A stretch of DNA of 64,000 bases from Allacma fusca (GCA_947179485.1 OX359247.1:64345001-64409000), one strand, 5' to 3'. Counted from the first letter of the stretch, positions 1 through 12,916 are shown. Numbers and translations are program-made. Notes: generated by a model not told the origin, from the sequence alone.

Positions 1-1222
1 TTTGATTTTAGTTTCAAGTTATAGTGCATGTTTCCACCAACACATACGAAATTTTCGAATGAAGCCACATAACAATTTAGACAAATGTCAATTAATGTGG
101 TTTTTATATTAACTATTACCGTCTAATACTCTTTTGTAAATTGATGCTATATAGTGTTATTTTCCAGTAGTATGTCCAGGAATGTTCCAGATTTTCCGAA
201 TTTTCCGATGTACAGATAAGAATAGTATTTTGAGCAATTTGCAAGTTTTGATAGTAAGTTTGTCAGCTCAAAGACAGTCTGCCACCAAAGCATTACATAA
301 TCATGTTACACATGCCTTAATTAACGTTATACGTCCATTAGTATGTGTACATTCACAGTAAATAGTTCATTGATGAAAATAGTGATTTAATTGAAAATGA
401 AGGACATCTTTGTATATGTATTTACTTTTATTGTAGATAATTTGTAATATTACTACACGTATAATTAGACACAATTCGACTTTTAAAATAATTCTAGTTA
501 GTCATAGTGGTAGCAACCCTATCATTGCTTGAACCACTGATGTTTGTGAACTTAATATATGTAATTATCTACCAAAAGTAGAGACCTTCAAACCTACTTA
601 ATTTTGAACAAAGTACTCCAGTGCCCAACACATACATACATACCTACAATGCACATGCTGGTAGATGCGAAATTCGTGAACTGTACTTCCTAAATACATT
701 TACTTCCCTCCTTTTTCTTTACACCATAAAAACAGCTTCTATAAGAGTAATAATAGGACCTAAAGAATTTCATTCTGACCAAAAAATTTGTGTTATTCGT
801 GAGCCTTATATTATTATCCTTGTAATTGTACTGCCGTTATTTTTGGCAGACATGTATTTTCCCCTACTAATAAAAAATACTATGTATGTATGTGCATATG
901 TAGACTGTGCGTAAATCTTCTCTAATAAACTATCATAATAATTACTTATGTAATTATGCTCCAGGAATACAAAACATTAATGTATTTCACAAAATATTGT
1001 TATTTATTTCAAACATCTTGTTTTTTGAATACGGTTATGGTGGTGGTAGCAATAATAGCACAATTATTTATTTATTTTGTTTCACAGGTATTGGTTGCAA
1101 TAATAATTTGTTACATATAAATCTTCAATAAGGTCAACTCCAAGTTCCTTTCAAAAACACAGATGATCCCACAGTACATTGCTTCATAAAATGCTTTAAA
1201 ATTAGTACAATGCATGTGATGA
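1..1222. other. AT-rich intergenic DNA, no gene recognised
   Basis: The short open frames on the + strand between about 620 and 1130 have AT-driven composition, show no domain and have no consistent splice sites. I see no RNA gene or clear repeat before the element that starts at 1232. Confidence 0.6.
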
Positions 1223-1231
1223 CGCCCAAGT

Positions 1232-2042
1232 TAGTGGTCGGAACTATTCAATTCAATTCAAAATTTACAATTCAATCCAGTTCAAATACTGAACTGGATT
1301 ACTATTTGGGTTTCAATTCGGTTTAGTAAAAAACAATTCAATTCAATTCAGTTCACTATAATAACTGAACTGAATTGTAAACTATTTGGTTCGCCGCTCA
1401 TATTTAAATACTGCAAAGGTGGCTAGGGTGGCGCGTCAGCTAAGGCCGTCTCTCCTTACCCTTTTTATAGTATTATGTTGAGCTCATTTAAAAAATAAGA
1501 ATGCAAAATTTTGATAATTTTTGAAAAAATTAAGCTAGCAGTACTGACTGGTAAGTGTAAAAAAAATCCCATTGAAATCGGTGGAACAGTTTGTCCTTTT
1601 TGTTTTTTACGTACGAACACGCATTACAATTTCAACGAATAACGAACTCCTCCAAGAGAGTGGCCTAAAGAATGTTCACAAAATTTTGAACACAATTGGT
1701 TAGGAGGAAAACATCATGACAAACAGTCCCAAATCCCAAGCATCCACGGACAACACTATCATATAGGGGGCTGACGCCACCCTAAAAATGTTAACACATA
1801 CGTTTTAATTATGGTTACATTGACGCAAAGATGGTGCTAAACTTATCCTTGCAGTATCGGTTTTGATTCAGTCTGAAATTGTTTTGAATTGGAATTCGAA
1901 GAAAACAATTCAATTCGATTCAACAGTTGAATTGAACTATTCGGTTCAGTATACGATCGAATTGAATTGAAAAATCCCTGAATTGCACTGAACTGAATTG
2001 AATTGTAAAATTGCAATTTAAACTGAATTGGTCCGACCACTA
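1232..2042. mobile_element. 811-bp non-autonomous DNA transposon with AATTCAATTC word-array ends
   Basis: Seen directly: an 11-bp perfect terminal inverted repeat, TAGTGGTCGGA at 1232-1242 and TCCGACCACTA at 2032-2042. It is flanked by a 9-bp duplication CGCCCAAGT at 1223-1231 and 2043-2051. The flanking base also matches, so the duplication may be 8-10 bp. Inside the repeats both ends consist of degenerate copies of AATTCAATTCAG-like words in inverted orientation (about 1245-1385 and 1895-2030). No coding capacity is seen. The TAGTG start and 8-9-bp duplication fit hAT or Mutator-like elements; the superfamily is inference. Confidence 0.85.
1426..1782. mobile_element. Candidate nested TA-flanked MITE
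   Basis: Inside the 811-bp element, GGGTGGCGCGTCAGC (1426-1440) faces GCTGACGCCACCC (1770-1782) in inverted orientation with a 2-bp insertion in the left copy. TA lies on both sides (1424-1425 and 1783-1784). The internal sequence is unrelated to the word arrays around it. This fits a Tc1/mariner-type MITE inserted into the first element, but the arms are short. Confidence 0.5.
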
Positions 2043-2164
2043 CGCCCAAGTAGATGTCAAGCGGGCTTTAGTAACCGTGAGACTGGTTTAATCCCTTAAC
2101 GTATGTTAGCATGAGAACAGTAAAAAGGCGAGTTGGAGGGCAAGTTGAGAATGCCAAAAAATAC

Positions 2165-2700
2165 TTAATTCTCTCTTCTAAGTTGAAAGAGTGGATAGTC
2201 TCCGTCTGTCCGTCTCCGTGATGGTAAGATTCAAATATTCGCGCGCTCATTTCACTATATAGCAAGCCGCTCTTAGATTTCTATATAGCGAAGCAAGCCA
2301 GTGGTATATACAGCAAGCAAGAGCAAGAAGCACTGTTAAAGTAGTTAGCACAGCGAGCTGAAAAAACTCCTCTGCGACCTGCGACAGAGTTTCCGTCAAG
2401 CTCGCTCAGCTCGCTGTGCTTTTCTTTGCTTGCATGCTTACTATATAAATTTACCACCGGCTTGCTTGGCTACAGAGTGAAATCCTCTCTTCTAATTCGA
2501 GGGAGTGGTTGTGAATAGTGTCCGGTCCGCGCCAGCGTAGGTGACCGTGATGGTAAAAATCAAATATTCGGCGGCTCTATAGCGACTACCGTAGCTACAT
2601 ATATGCAGCTAGCTATTGTATACAACGATTTACTATTTAATTTACATTTGCCTTTCTGAGCCAGCAAATGCTGGCTGTGCAGTTCTCGTTTATTTTAATA
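2165..2700. repeat. Duplicated and foldback repeat segment
   Basis: Two diverged direct copies (about 2174-2256 and 2483-2585) share CTCTCTTCTAA at one end and GTGATGGTAA followed by TCAAATATTCG at the other. Between them lies an imperfect inverted repeat: about 2278-2340 pairs with about 2405-2475, sharing AAGCAAGCC and CACAGCGAGCTGA. At 2651-2686 a 36-bp segment contains the palindrome GCCAGCAAATGCTGGC; a 32/36 match in the opposite orientation lies at 44295-44330. No gene is seen, and element boundaries could not be fixed. Confidence 0.5.
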
Positions 2701-3250
2701 ACGGAAGCACAAAGAATGAGTCAGAAAACAGCTAGTTGTTGCTCCTGGAGCAGCAGAGAGAAGAGTCATTTGATCTTTTCGTCTATTTTACACTTTTGTC
2801 GTGTCAAGGGACAAGACCTTATAAGGCATTTGCATTCTCTCTAGAAATACACTTTTTTACCTACTGGAAACAAAGAATAGCTTGAGAGCGATAAATAAGA
2901 AAACTGAGGTCGGTACTCTCGGTGACATTCACATAGAATATGAAATGGTCATTTCGGCCAGTGCTCTCAATTTTACTCACTACTCGAATTTTTCATAAAA
3001 AGAATAAGTATTGAACTTACTCGTATACTCACTTCCGCGAGTTATGAGTAAGTAATTTTAAAGATGTATGATGCTTAAGTAAGTAATGAGTAAGTACGCA
3101 GACTCTAATATAATTCAAGTAATGAGTAAGTATGGGGAACTTCAACGTATCAAAAAGTATTGAGTAAGAAACCACTTCTTTACTTGAGTAGCTACCATAG
3201 AAAAAATGTTCTCCGGCAATAACAATGGCTTAATATGGCTTATGGAGGTA

Positions 3251-6200
3251 CAGTGCACTCTCGCTATAAGAGCACCGATAGAAGCACGCCAAAAGCGCTC
3301 TTATAACGGTATGCTCCTATAGAGAACATATCTCTAAATACATTAAAATACTGACTATAAATTACATAGATATACATTATTAAAAAATGGGATAAATAAG
3401 AACGTCACTGCGCAGTATATTAGATAATAAGGTAAACCAAATTTTATTTAGAAATATTATCAATTAATGTTTGTTTAGAATAAAATAATCAGTAATTTGA
3501 GCTTGCCGAAAATTCATCGCAAGGGATTTGCCTACAATATTTTCAATTGCATCCAGAGAATCCAGTAATTCAGGCTCATAGGAATCCTGGCAAACTAGCC
3601 AATGTTTAAGTTATTCCACTGAAAGCAAAGCGTCTCTGGATGTAACTTGAGGAATTACTTCTGACTCATTACTTTCTGGATCGGACTCTATATCCTCACT
3701 CTCACCATTTTCACCAAAAATACGTGAAACAATATCCTGGTCCGTTTCCATACCAGCAGTTGCGAGCTAAATGTGAAATAAATTACATATTACAAAATCA
3801 ATGCTCAAACTCTAGCACTCTAAGTTCTCAATTTTTATGAAAGGAATCAAAGCATACATCGTCATCTATAGCTTCATAGTCGGCTAATTCTTGTGGCCCG
3901 ATATTAACCCCCAAGCTGTGCATGCCTTCAAAAGCGATTTCTACTGCTGGATCCTCTACTTCAACATCTCCAGTAAACTGGGATCGCAAAGCACGCTCAA
4001 AACAATTGGAAATAGTTTGACTTGTTACCTGGAGCCATGCGGAATGTACGATTAACATTGAATCGAGTACATTTATTTTGACGGGTAAATTCCAATCCAA
4101 ACATCGAATAACTTTCTGGACCAGCTTTCTGCGATACTTCCTTTTCATTTCATTTATTATCCCCTGATCCAACGGCTGGATTACTGACGTGGCATTAGGG
4201 GGAAGATAAAGTAACTCAATGTTTGTCAACTTGACGCCTTTTGGATGTGACCCGCAGTTATCCAACAGCAAAAGGATTTTTCGCTTTTTTGCTCTCATTT
4301 GCTTATCAATTTTATTCAGCCATTCGGTAAAAATCTGAAATTAAGATCACGAGTTAAAGTAATTAAAATTGAGAGTACTTGATCTGCATAAACAATATTA
4401 AATAATTTCCCCGGTTTTCCGAATCATTTTCCCCGGATATTTAAAAATGTTATTTAGGTCAATTTATGAGGTTACATATCTCAAATAGGATTCCAAATAT
4501 AAATATTGTAAACAATTCAGTGACCCCCTTTTCAGTAAACATTTGTAAGAATTACTTTTGTCATTTTTCGTAACATATTTATATTAATTATGAAACAATC
4601 TTCAACAATTTTGAATTAGACATAAAAAAGCTATTCAAAGATTTACTTACAGACGTAACCATCCAGGCTTTCGAGTTTGCATAATAGTAAACAGGTAGCG
4701 AATCACGGGATTTGATTTTGGCAAGACACCTTGGATTTGCAAACTTCCCAATAACAAGTGGCTTCAATTTTTCAGAACCATCTTTATTACAGCACAGCAG
4801 CACTGTCAGCCTGTCTTTGCATCGCTTTCCACCACTGCATGTCTTGCCTTTAAATTCCATTGTTTTTTCCGGAAGAGCTTTAAAAAATAGGCCGGTCTCG
4901 TCAGCATTGAATATATCTTGATCCTGGTATTTTTCGGAAACCGACTTGTACACTGTATCAATCCAATTGGAAGTAACAGCCAAGTCCACCTGAGACGACT
5001 CCCCGGAGACACTTCGGAAGGAAATATTATATCGCTGCTTCCATTTTGATAGCCATCCCGAACTAGTTTTGAAGTTGTCTTTCTTCAACATCTTAGCAAA
5101 AGCGGATGCTTTTTCGAGCAAAATTGGCCCATCAATTGTAACACTACGATTTCTGAAACGACCGAGTTAAAATGGATGGTTGTTACGATTTACCTGTACC
5201 TATAGTATGTATTAAATTTATTGCTATTTAAGGTTGATAAATATACCTCTGTAATTTAAACCAGTCTAATAGTGCCAGGTCAACATCTTCAAACTGGGGC
5301 TTTCGAAGCTTTCTAGTTTTAATATTTTTGAACTTAAATTGCTCCAGTATGATTTCTCGCCTCCGCCATGTTCCTTGTATTGTCTGTCGTGGGATGTTCA
5401 GCTCGTCTGACAATTGGACCTGCGTGACTCCCTTTTGAAGGCGGTCAATTATTTTGACTTTCTCTTCAAGTGAGAGTGATTTCCGAGATTTGCTCAGCTT
5501 TTCTCCGGATTGACTCCCCATCTGAGAAATAATAAAAATTAATAAATTTCTTCAAATCATATGATTGAGTTTGTAGATCTGGAAATTCTCCCGAATTTTC
5601 CACATTTGAGTTTCAGAGCAGTGACGGGGCATTATATTATACGTAATTCAATTACATGTATCGCTTACTTTTCGGATAGTTTCCCCGAGTATTGCAGAAT
5701 AATGCAGCCAATTTAGATTTACCTAGCGTTTATCAAAATATACCATAAATGACACCGCTCTATAAATGTCTGTCTCATGACTTCTGATCCAGACATCTAA
5801 TGTCACTCACATTTTAACACAAAATTGTCAAATTAAGTAAATGCAAGTGGAATAATTATATTAAATGTAGTAGTGGTTGAAGACAAAATATTATCTGAAT
5901 AATTTGCATAGATGTGATCATTAACGTCATACTGAATAGATTGACCTGCACTACTTCAAACCAAATAAGGGACAAAGGGACAAGGCAATCGTTATCTATA
6001 CAAACGGTTAACGTCGCCAAATTATGTTTAACTGAACATGTAAAACGCACAATCACAGTAATGAAGAGTAAAAATATATATTACCGTTACAAAATTCTTA
6101 AAATATCTATTCTATCTAAATTCTATAAAATGTTCTTCCTCCAGGACTTGTCGACTTCTTGATTTCACTTATATTTACGGACCTGCTAAACAATTACTCG

Positions 6201-6630
6201 GGTCGTTCAATATTTCGTATCGTGTTGTGAGACGTTGGTCAAGTTACTCACAGTACTGTTTCTTTTCTGTATGTAGATGGAGCTTGTGCAAGGCAGACTT
6301 GCCAAGGTTATAGATGGGCATAATAACCTTTGTATCTATATGTGAGAGGTATATGCCAGTCGTCACTAACCCCAATGCATTGTGCCTACTGATGCTCACG
6401 AGGTTTTTATGCAAACGTTTCAGAAACGTTTGTGTCTGCTCGGATGCTCTTATAAAGGATTTTGTTTACAACGAGGAAGTAAAATGCCAGCTCTTACATC
6501 GAAAATGCTCTTATAAACCGTGCTCTTATATGGAACATTTACAGCCCAACAATCCTATAGGGGGGACCTGGGAGTGCTCTTATATTGAACATGCTCTTAT
6601 ACAGAGGCCTCTTATAGCGAGAGTGCACTG
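3251..6630 (-). mobile_element. Tigger/pogo DNA transposon, complete, 3.38 kb
   Basis: A perfect 22-bp terminal inverted repeat begins CAGTGCACTCTCGC at 3251-3272 and closes at 6609-6630, with a TA duplication at 3249-3250 and 6631-6632. Related CTCTTATA motifs recur just inside the right end. The element encodes one three-exon transposase on the - strand (3828-5521). TA duplication, CAGTG ends and the DDE_1/CENP-B-type protein place it in the Tigger branch of Tc1/mariner-pogo. Perfect arms and an undamaged gene suggest recent activity. Confidence 0.93.
3828..5521 (-). CDS. Tigger-type transposase (DDE_1), three exons, intact
   Basis: Exons are 5521-5247, 5152-4651 and 4334-3828; all junctions are GT-AG, phases agree, and the product is 427 aa. 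It would bind the element ends and cut and paste them in the nucleus. Residues 1-60 form a psq/CENP-B-like helix-turn-helix (SLEEKVKIIDRLQKG, then LNIPRQTIQ). A second DNA-binding part follows (GWLSKWKQRYNISFRSVSGE). The catalytic core shows three acidic motifs in order: NADETGLFF, LLLLDNCGSHPKG and QPLDQGIINEMKRKY. The C-terminus is acidic. No stop or frameshift interrupts it. It lies inside a perfect-ended element, so it is a transposon gene rather than a domesticated one. Confidence 0.9.
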
Positions 6631-6719
6631 TAGATACCACAGGCAAACAATGTTTTTTTACATTAAACGCGACGATGCAACTTGAATCGTTGACAACACT
6701 ACCGAAGATGTCAGTGACC

Positions 6720-9700
6720 CATAGATGTACATCCTCATGAGGACAGAGTGCAGCACTCGCACTCACCTCGCACTCAGTGTACTCACGAGTTTACTTTGAG
6801 GACGAGTGCATGTTATTACAACCGCGAGTACATACCACAGATAGGTTTATTAATAAGTGCGAGAACGAGAACACAATACTATAAATATATTTACTTATTT
6901 AAAAAAAATACAATACTCTGCACTCTAGTGTAACAAATGGAGCTTATTGATAGGTTTGTATATCGTTGGCTAAATTACAATAAGTACCATTTTCAAAAAA
7001 GCTAAATTTTAAAAAGTACCATATTGGCGTTTGCACTAATTCTCAAAGGTACCATTTTCATGCTTTGCGGTTAGAGTTCAAATAACTTCTGGACTTCAAA
7101 TTAAAATAGTATTTAAATTACACATGATCATGATTTCGGGAAAAAACACATGAGACTGCTAATTACTGGTGGATAGTGCATGAAGATATAAATGGAGCGT
7201 TCACCTAAAAAACAACATTGGGTAGTACGTAACAACTTGAAGTAATTCCACTTAGTGGATTGTTTTGGTAGTTTTTATTTGCAGTTATAAAAAAGTAATA
7301 AGTTATAATACATTTTAAACCCATACGAATACTTTGAGCACTATATTATACACAAACGAACATATATACACTATTTCAGTATTCGTGGCACTTAGCTTTT
7401 ATAAAAAAATAAAAACGACCCAGAAAAATACTTCTAAAAAACAGAAACTTAGTGGGGTAGATTAGAATAAAATTCTCTGCAATCACTTGGAAGGTACATT
7501 TTTAAATCCTGGAGATCGCGCCATTTTCGCTCATTGAGTTTGATTGCTTTTCCATAAATACAATCAAATGAACTCACAACTGGCAATACTTTCGCTTTCT
7601 GAGGTAATCGATCCCATTCGTCGTCGAAATGGGTTTTGAAGTATATCCAGCCCTCTGGATCATATTTCAAGGCTCGAATGTCCTTTACTTCCCGATCTCC
7701 AACTTTTGACCCTGGTCGGATGCTAGTGTATCTCTGAATAGACTTGCAGGTAAAATTTTTAAAAAAGCCATGTTGTAATTCTCTAGTTTCGTAGGGCTTC
7801 TGGGAACCCACACTTTTCCTTGCAGATTTACAAATGTGAATATAGTCACTGGGAAGACGAATGTCTACATTTTTGGACTTTCTTTCTAACTATGCACTGA
7901 ATCACATTCCATTTGTGTGTGACCCTTCTCCAAAAACGTTTGGACATTATCCTGCCAGATTCCATTGAATAATGGAGTAAAGCATTGGAGAGTGCTGCAT
8001 TTCGATTTTGATATCCACATCCATCACTGTAAATAATCACAGGAAGTGTGTCTTTCAGGTCATTCAGGTAATCAATCAAGCATGTTGCAAAAACTGAAGC
8101 ATCTAATCCGCCTTCCGTTTCGTTCCAGAAGTAACATCTGACGTCATGTGATCCGATGTCAAAGATGGTGTAATTGTAAACGTTAAGCTTAGACTTAAAA
8201 TATATACAGTTTGCGTTAAACATTGGGGCTTGCTTCACGCCTTGCAAATCCACTGTTAATACATGGTACCCATGCTTTTCGAACATCGATTTGTCAAATA
8301 ATTTTTCGGACCGAGCCCGATCTTTTTTCATTTGGTGCTTCTTGAAATCTTCAGCTGGAATTTCATTCACTTTGAATAATTCACATGTATTGCAGAGGTC
8401 TTTCTTGGGAATTGTCAAAGATAAATTTAAGCTATCAAAAGCAGATTTTAGAGATGTACAGGAGACATTGCGCTGATCTTCAGATGAGCACGTTTCTTTG
8501 TAAACTGAAAACAACTTGGCGAATGTTCCAAATACTGGTTCCAAATACAGTTTCAAACTCGAACTTCGACAATAGTGAGACTCCTGTTTCGGCAGATCAT
8601 CCAGAAATGCTTTGGCAAACATCAAGGCTTCACCGACTTGTACATTTTTGAAATAATGTTGTTTAGGGACAGGGACACCGTACTCACACACTTTACACCA
8701 ATTCTCAACCATCCTTCTCCCAATTCCAAAGGTTGACAGAAAACGTTGCCTGCAGACTCGTACACGTTTATCATCCTTTATGACAAGAAAATACTTTATA
8801 GTATTTTCCTTGATTAGATTTTCGGAGTTGGGTTTAACGACTAGTCTGACATCACACAACGATTTAATGTAAACTTTCTTCTGCCCCCAATCCATGTCAT
8901 TCCAATACGAAGTAAATAACCTGTTACGCACACTTTCAGTAACTTGGAAACATTGGATTTGTGACTTTGGAGAATTGTGGATGTTGCATTTCAATCCACA
9001 TGCACGAGCTTGCTTTGGAGGATCGTCCTGTTTAGATGACACAACCGAATCTGGAATTTGCTTTCCGCGCATTCGAAGTTCCTTCTTCTTATTACAAACC
9101 CAGGATGTGGGATCTGCTCGCTTTTTCCTTGTCTTTAGTGGTGTCTAATTAGATAGATTAAAATAATAGAGAGGCGTATAGTAATTATAAGCACTTCATA
9201 TGTTGAAAACAAGTGATAAATAATACTGTTGAGTTAAAAATTGCACCAGCTCGTTTGAAGCGGTTTCTAGAAGAGCTTCTGAATGTTTCACTGAGTTCTC
9301 AGGTCCTGTTGAAGCTGGAATATTGGCAATATAGTTAGGCTGATTTAGGTCTGAAGCAGCTAGAAATAAAAATTAAGGTTACATTAGTCAATGTTTTCTA
9401 ACTTATACATTTACGTTAATGGTTACTGCAAGCGATAAAATTAAGCAATAGAACAAATTGTATACAAACAATTATTGCAATTTTTCTTCAACTATTACCC
9501 AATCACAAAATTGGCTTAAAAATGCTAAGGTGGACAATATCACGGATGGAGACAAGTTTCGGTAATGATTTGGCAATTTTGATGATTTCACGCTCGGTTG
9601 GTACTGTTAAAAATAAAATTACAATATTATTTCCTGTCAAAACAAAATTAATAGCTATCAATTCGGATTAACTGTAGGTTAATGTTTTTTATAAAGACCA

Positions 9701-11171
9701 GTTTGTTTTAATTAAGGAGTACATTAAGAAATTGAAAGATATTTTTTCAAGACACTTGCAGTATCAGAGATATTGAAGTTTAATGATCACTTTCGTGACT
9801 ATTACTCATTTTGCCCATATTATGTGATCACTTACTATTATAAAAACTTGCTCATTGACAGCCAGCACTATTTAACTAGTATGACCCGTATCAAACTAGC
9901 TGGTCAAAATTAATTGAAAATGGAAAGTTTCTGGTTGGAATTATTAGTTACATAGGAGAGGTTACGTTTTACATCACATAACTCGGATTCTAAACGGGTA
10001 TCGTAATGTCTTTTAGATAATTTATTTACTAGTAAAACAGTGCCGTAACGGCTTACAAAATTCTGTGAATAGCTAAATTAGCTTGACAACTGCAGAAATA
10101 TTGAAAGAAAAATCTACACTAATAATAATAAATATTACCTTCATTGGCGGAAGAAGCAATGCATGTTAACTTTTCTCCTGTTTCTTCCTCATTGTGTGCT
10201 TGTAGTAAAGTCAAATTGGAGAGGCTGGGAGAATCCATGGTACTCAATACAAAACGAAATGTTGCCAAACTTTCAATGCTGTAGTGCATTAATAATATCA
10301 GTAAGTACCGAAACAACAGTATAGAAGCGAAACCAAATTTAATGCATGTACATATATGTATGACATGTGGCACGTAATGGTACCTTCTAACTGGTGAATT
10401 GTAACCGGGAAGCATATGGTACTTTTCAAAATTAAGCTCGCAGCAAAATGGTATCTTCCGTAATTTAGCCAACGATATATGGTATATACAATTTTGTACA
10501 CTTACGCAAAATAGAAACGAAACAAAATCGTTCAGTGAGTATGATTGAGAATTGCATCCGTTAATATTTCAGTTATAATAATCTTGTGTCAATCTTATGA
10601 TTTCTAAAATGAGTGAGAACAATGTAAAGCAAAAAAGTTAAAAACTATTTTTAAAATCATGGAGACTTCTTCAAATAAAAACAATCTAGGGTTAAAAGGT
10701 CTGCAATTGAAAATATTTTGTGCTACCGTGATTTTCGCACCGTTGAACTAAACCTTTATAAATAATTATTTGCAGCATTTAGCCTTTATCGTCTTCGTAG
10801 CCATTGCAAACATTTGTTATTTACTCATGTGTGTTAATCATTTCAAACTGATTATTTTCTGTTCTTAAAAATATTCCAACTTGAAAAAGCATTTGGAAAG
10901 TGATACATGTAGTTTTTTGCTTATTAACATAAAACAATTGCATGTAAAAATAAATACGAAATAAAATTATTTAAATGTATTGCAAATGGATAAGTCAGGT
11001 ATGCATACATATATACATATCAAATGCACTCATGAGTGTGATCAAATTCTAGTCTTCTGTCCTCATGAGGACAAGTGTGAGTGCAGACTAGACAATGTTT
11101 AGCATATCAGTGTGAGGATGAGCGCAGTTCATTCAATTTGTACTGAGTGCGAAAGAAAATGTGCATCTATG
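6720..11171 (-). mobile_element. 4.45-kb DNA transposon with intron-containing transposase-like gene
   Basis: CATAGATGTACAT at 6720 and, inverted at the right end near 11171, CATAGATGCACAT agree at 12 of 13 positions. They are flanked by AGTGACC at 6713-6719 and 11173-11179 (7 bp; 7 of 8 if one base is added). Both ends repeat subterminal motifs: CCTCATGAGGACA occurs near each end, and GCACTCAC or TCGCACTCAG words recur. The element carries one four-exon gene on the - strand (7449-10238). It is inserted in the 12-kb composite element. I cannot assign a superfamily; the duplication length resembles hAT. Confidence 0.8.
7449..10238 (-). pseudogene. Transposase-like protein (DUF7869-like family), four exons, frameshifted
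   Basis: Exons fit 10238-10139, 9603-9544, 9359-9247 and 9144-7449 with GT-AG sites and matching phases. The long last exon holds a Cys-rich start (CGLKCN), a segment LPKQESHYCR, and RNase H-like acidic motifs LTVDLQGVKQAP and IIYSDGCGYQNRN. It ends in FYSNLPH. The conserved stretch GHTQMECDSVHS lies near 7905 but in a different frame from the parts before and after it. One frameshift falls near 7940 and another near 7890, so this copy is dead unless the read-through differs. Proteins of this layout are widespread, poorly characterised repeat genes in invertebrates; the family name is from memory and uncertain. Confidence 0.7.
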
Positions 11172-11986
11172 GAGTGACCGTAATTTTGGTAAAAAGCATA
11201 TAAAGATCCTACTTAAATTGTATTAAAGCTAATCATGAACAGTGAAGTAACTAATTCGTGGTCTGCAAAAGAGGACAGTAATATTATTGTGGAAGAAATA
11301 GATAGGAAGCTCAAGATGTTTTGAGTGAAAACCTAGTTCAGCATCAACTGGAACTATGAAACGTCTATATTTCAAATTGATTAATATACACTAAAAAATG
11401 CGGTCAGTCCATATGCAGACTTAAATGTAAATAAACTTGGATGTACTTGATTTCATCCGGTTACCCGGAAACTATAGATTTAATTTAAGTTTGCACAGCG
11501 GGATAACTTTCCACCTGCAGTTTTTAATGCCAGCCGGAAAGTGCTTTCGTTAACATGAATTCCGGAACAAAGGAAGTACGGAATGGGTTAATCTAAGCAT
11601 AGTGTATAGATTTCAATAGTGTAGTCACTAGCATATGCAATGGTGGGACTCGCCACTTAACTTTCTCAGAGTGGCGCTGCGAGCGTTTTTCGCTAGCTTC
11701 ACAGTGATGACACATTTGAAAGCTACTAAAAACATACAAATATCAAAGTTTTTTAATGAAATTTTGGAATGTCTTGCATAGAATTCTTTATTTTTTCTCA
11801 GGTATGATTTCCAAGTATAAAAATACTTCATAAAAATATTCAGCATGAATGCATACAAATGTACATACATAAAGACTAATAGAAACTTTTGATTTTGACA
11901 CTGTTTACATTTTGTAATTGCACTGAGTATCTCACAATTCTGCGAAAATAAATGGTCATTGACGATGCAAGTTCCCGTCACAATTC

Positions 11987-12551
11987 CTAAATCTGAAAAG
12001 TAGCTCCCACGCAGATGTTCATATCATTGACTCTTTCGATTAATTTTTCCAAGTCGGTAATGGTGAGGATAATCAATCCAGAATCTTCTGTCTGTACTGT
12101 CCACACACCGGACGGGAGTTTTATAACAGAAGGGTCCGTTTTGAGTTCGCTGAATGGTGTACTCTTTAACTCCTCTTCGGATTCTATCATTTGCATTTTA
12201 ATTTCCGCGAATAACCTTTTCTTCGGGGACTTCCTTTTTCCCGGCTTGTCATAATAGGATGGCAGTTGCAGGTTTGAGAATCGAGTTGGATTTGCGTCCG
12301 GCTTCAATGTCCACCTGGATCATGATGGTAATTTCACCTTTTCAACGTTTATTTCAATAAACTCTCCACTTTTTATTATGCTGGATTTCTCGAAATGTAA
12401 ATAACAGACAGGACTTTTTGAAGTCGAAAGGAGTTTTTTTGGGGATATTTTTAAGCCATGCCAACTTATCAGCTTGTTTTGGTGCTCCGTGTGAGAGTGT
12501 TTTTGTTCTGTTATAACCCGAAGAACATCCCACAACAAAACACGACACCAT
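11987..12551 (-). pseudogene. THAP-domain protein gene, damaged
   Basis: From the ATG at 12551 the protein opens MVSCFVVGCSSGY, a THAP zinc-finger start with the first two Cys. It continues with AWLKNIPKKTPF, then VCYLHFEKSSI, which supplies the second Cys/His pair. The first and second halves lie in different frames, with a 1-nt shift at about 12413-12420. An in-frame TGA at 12320-12322 precedes a tail of about 110 residues, rich in Lys and Glu, that ends GATFQI at 11987. THAP domains bind DNA in many transposases and derived factors. This may be the DNA-binding protein of the surrounding element. Its start lies 365 bp from, and divergent to, the SAM-like gene. Confidence 0.7.
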
Positions 12552-12916
12552 TTTATTTTCTTTAAAAACTTAATTACACATTTTAATCTTAAAAACTCCA
12601 GGACTCGTAATAAAGCACATGTTGAGAACTGAAAGCCAAGCGAAAGACGCCTGAAGCGCTGTATGCGGAATGTTAAGCCAACAAGCTTCAAATTGTGCTG
12701 AGCTTATGCAGAGAGTGAGTACACTATTACAATCTATACACTATGATCTAAGTAACACATCCATGCATAAAATGATGGACCGTTAATATTTAGGCGGTTT
12801 AGCATGACAATAGAAGCCGCCATTTGTTGAGAAGTTACTCAAGTGCAGGGTAACTTAGTAGTTGTCATTTATCTGTGCTATCAAAATAACTTGAGGAATT
12901 TTCTAATCCCAATATA
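12552..12916. promoter_or_regulatory. Shared 365-bp region between divergent THAP and SAM-like genes
   Basis: The two genes of the composite element start back to back on either side of this stretch, so it must hold or overlap both promoters. I see no clear TATA box. The placement, not a motif, is the basis for the call. Confidence 0.4.

Noticed and set aside
621..1131. Two short + strand open frames
   Set aside because: AT-rich, no domain, no splice-consistent continuation.
11628..11981. 117-codon - strand open frame after the THAP gene
   Set aside because: It starts after the THAP frame has stopped, shows AT-driven composition and has no domain.
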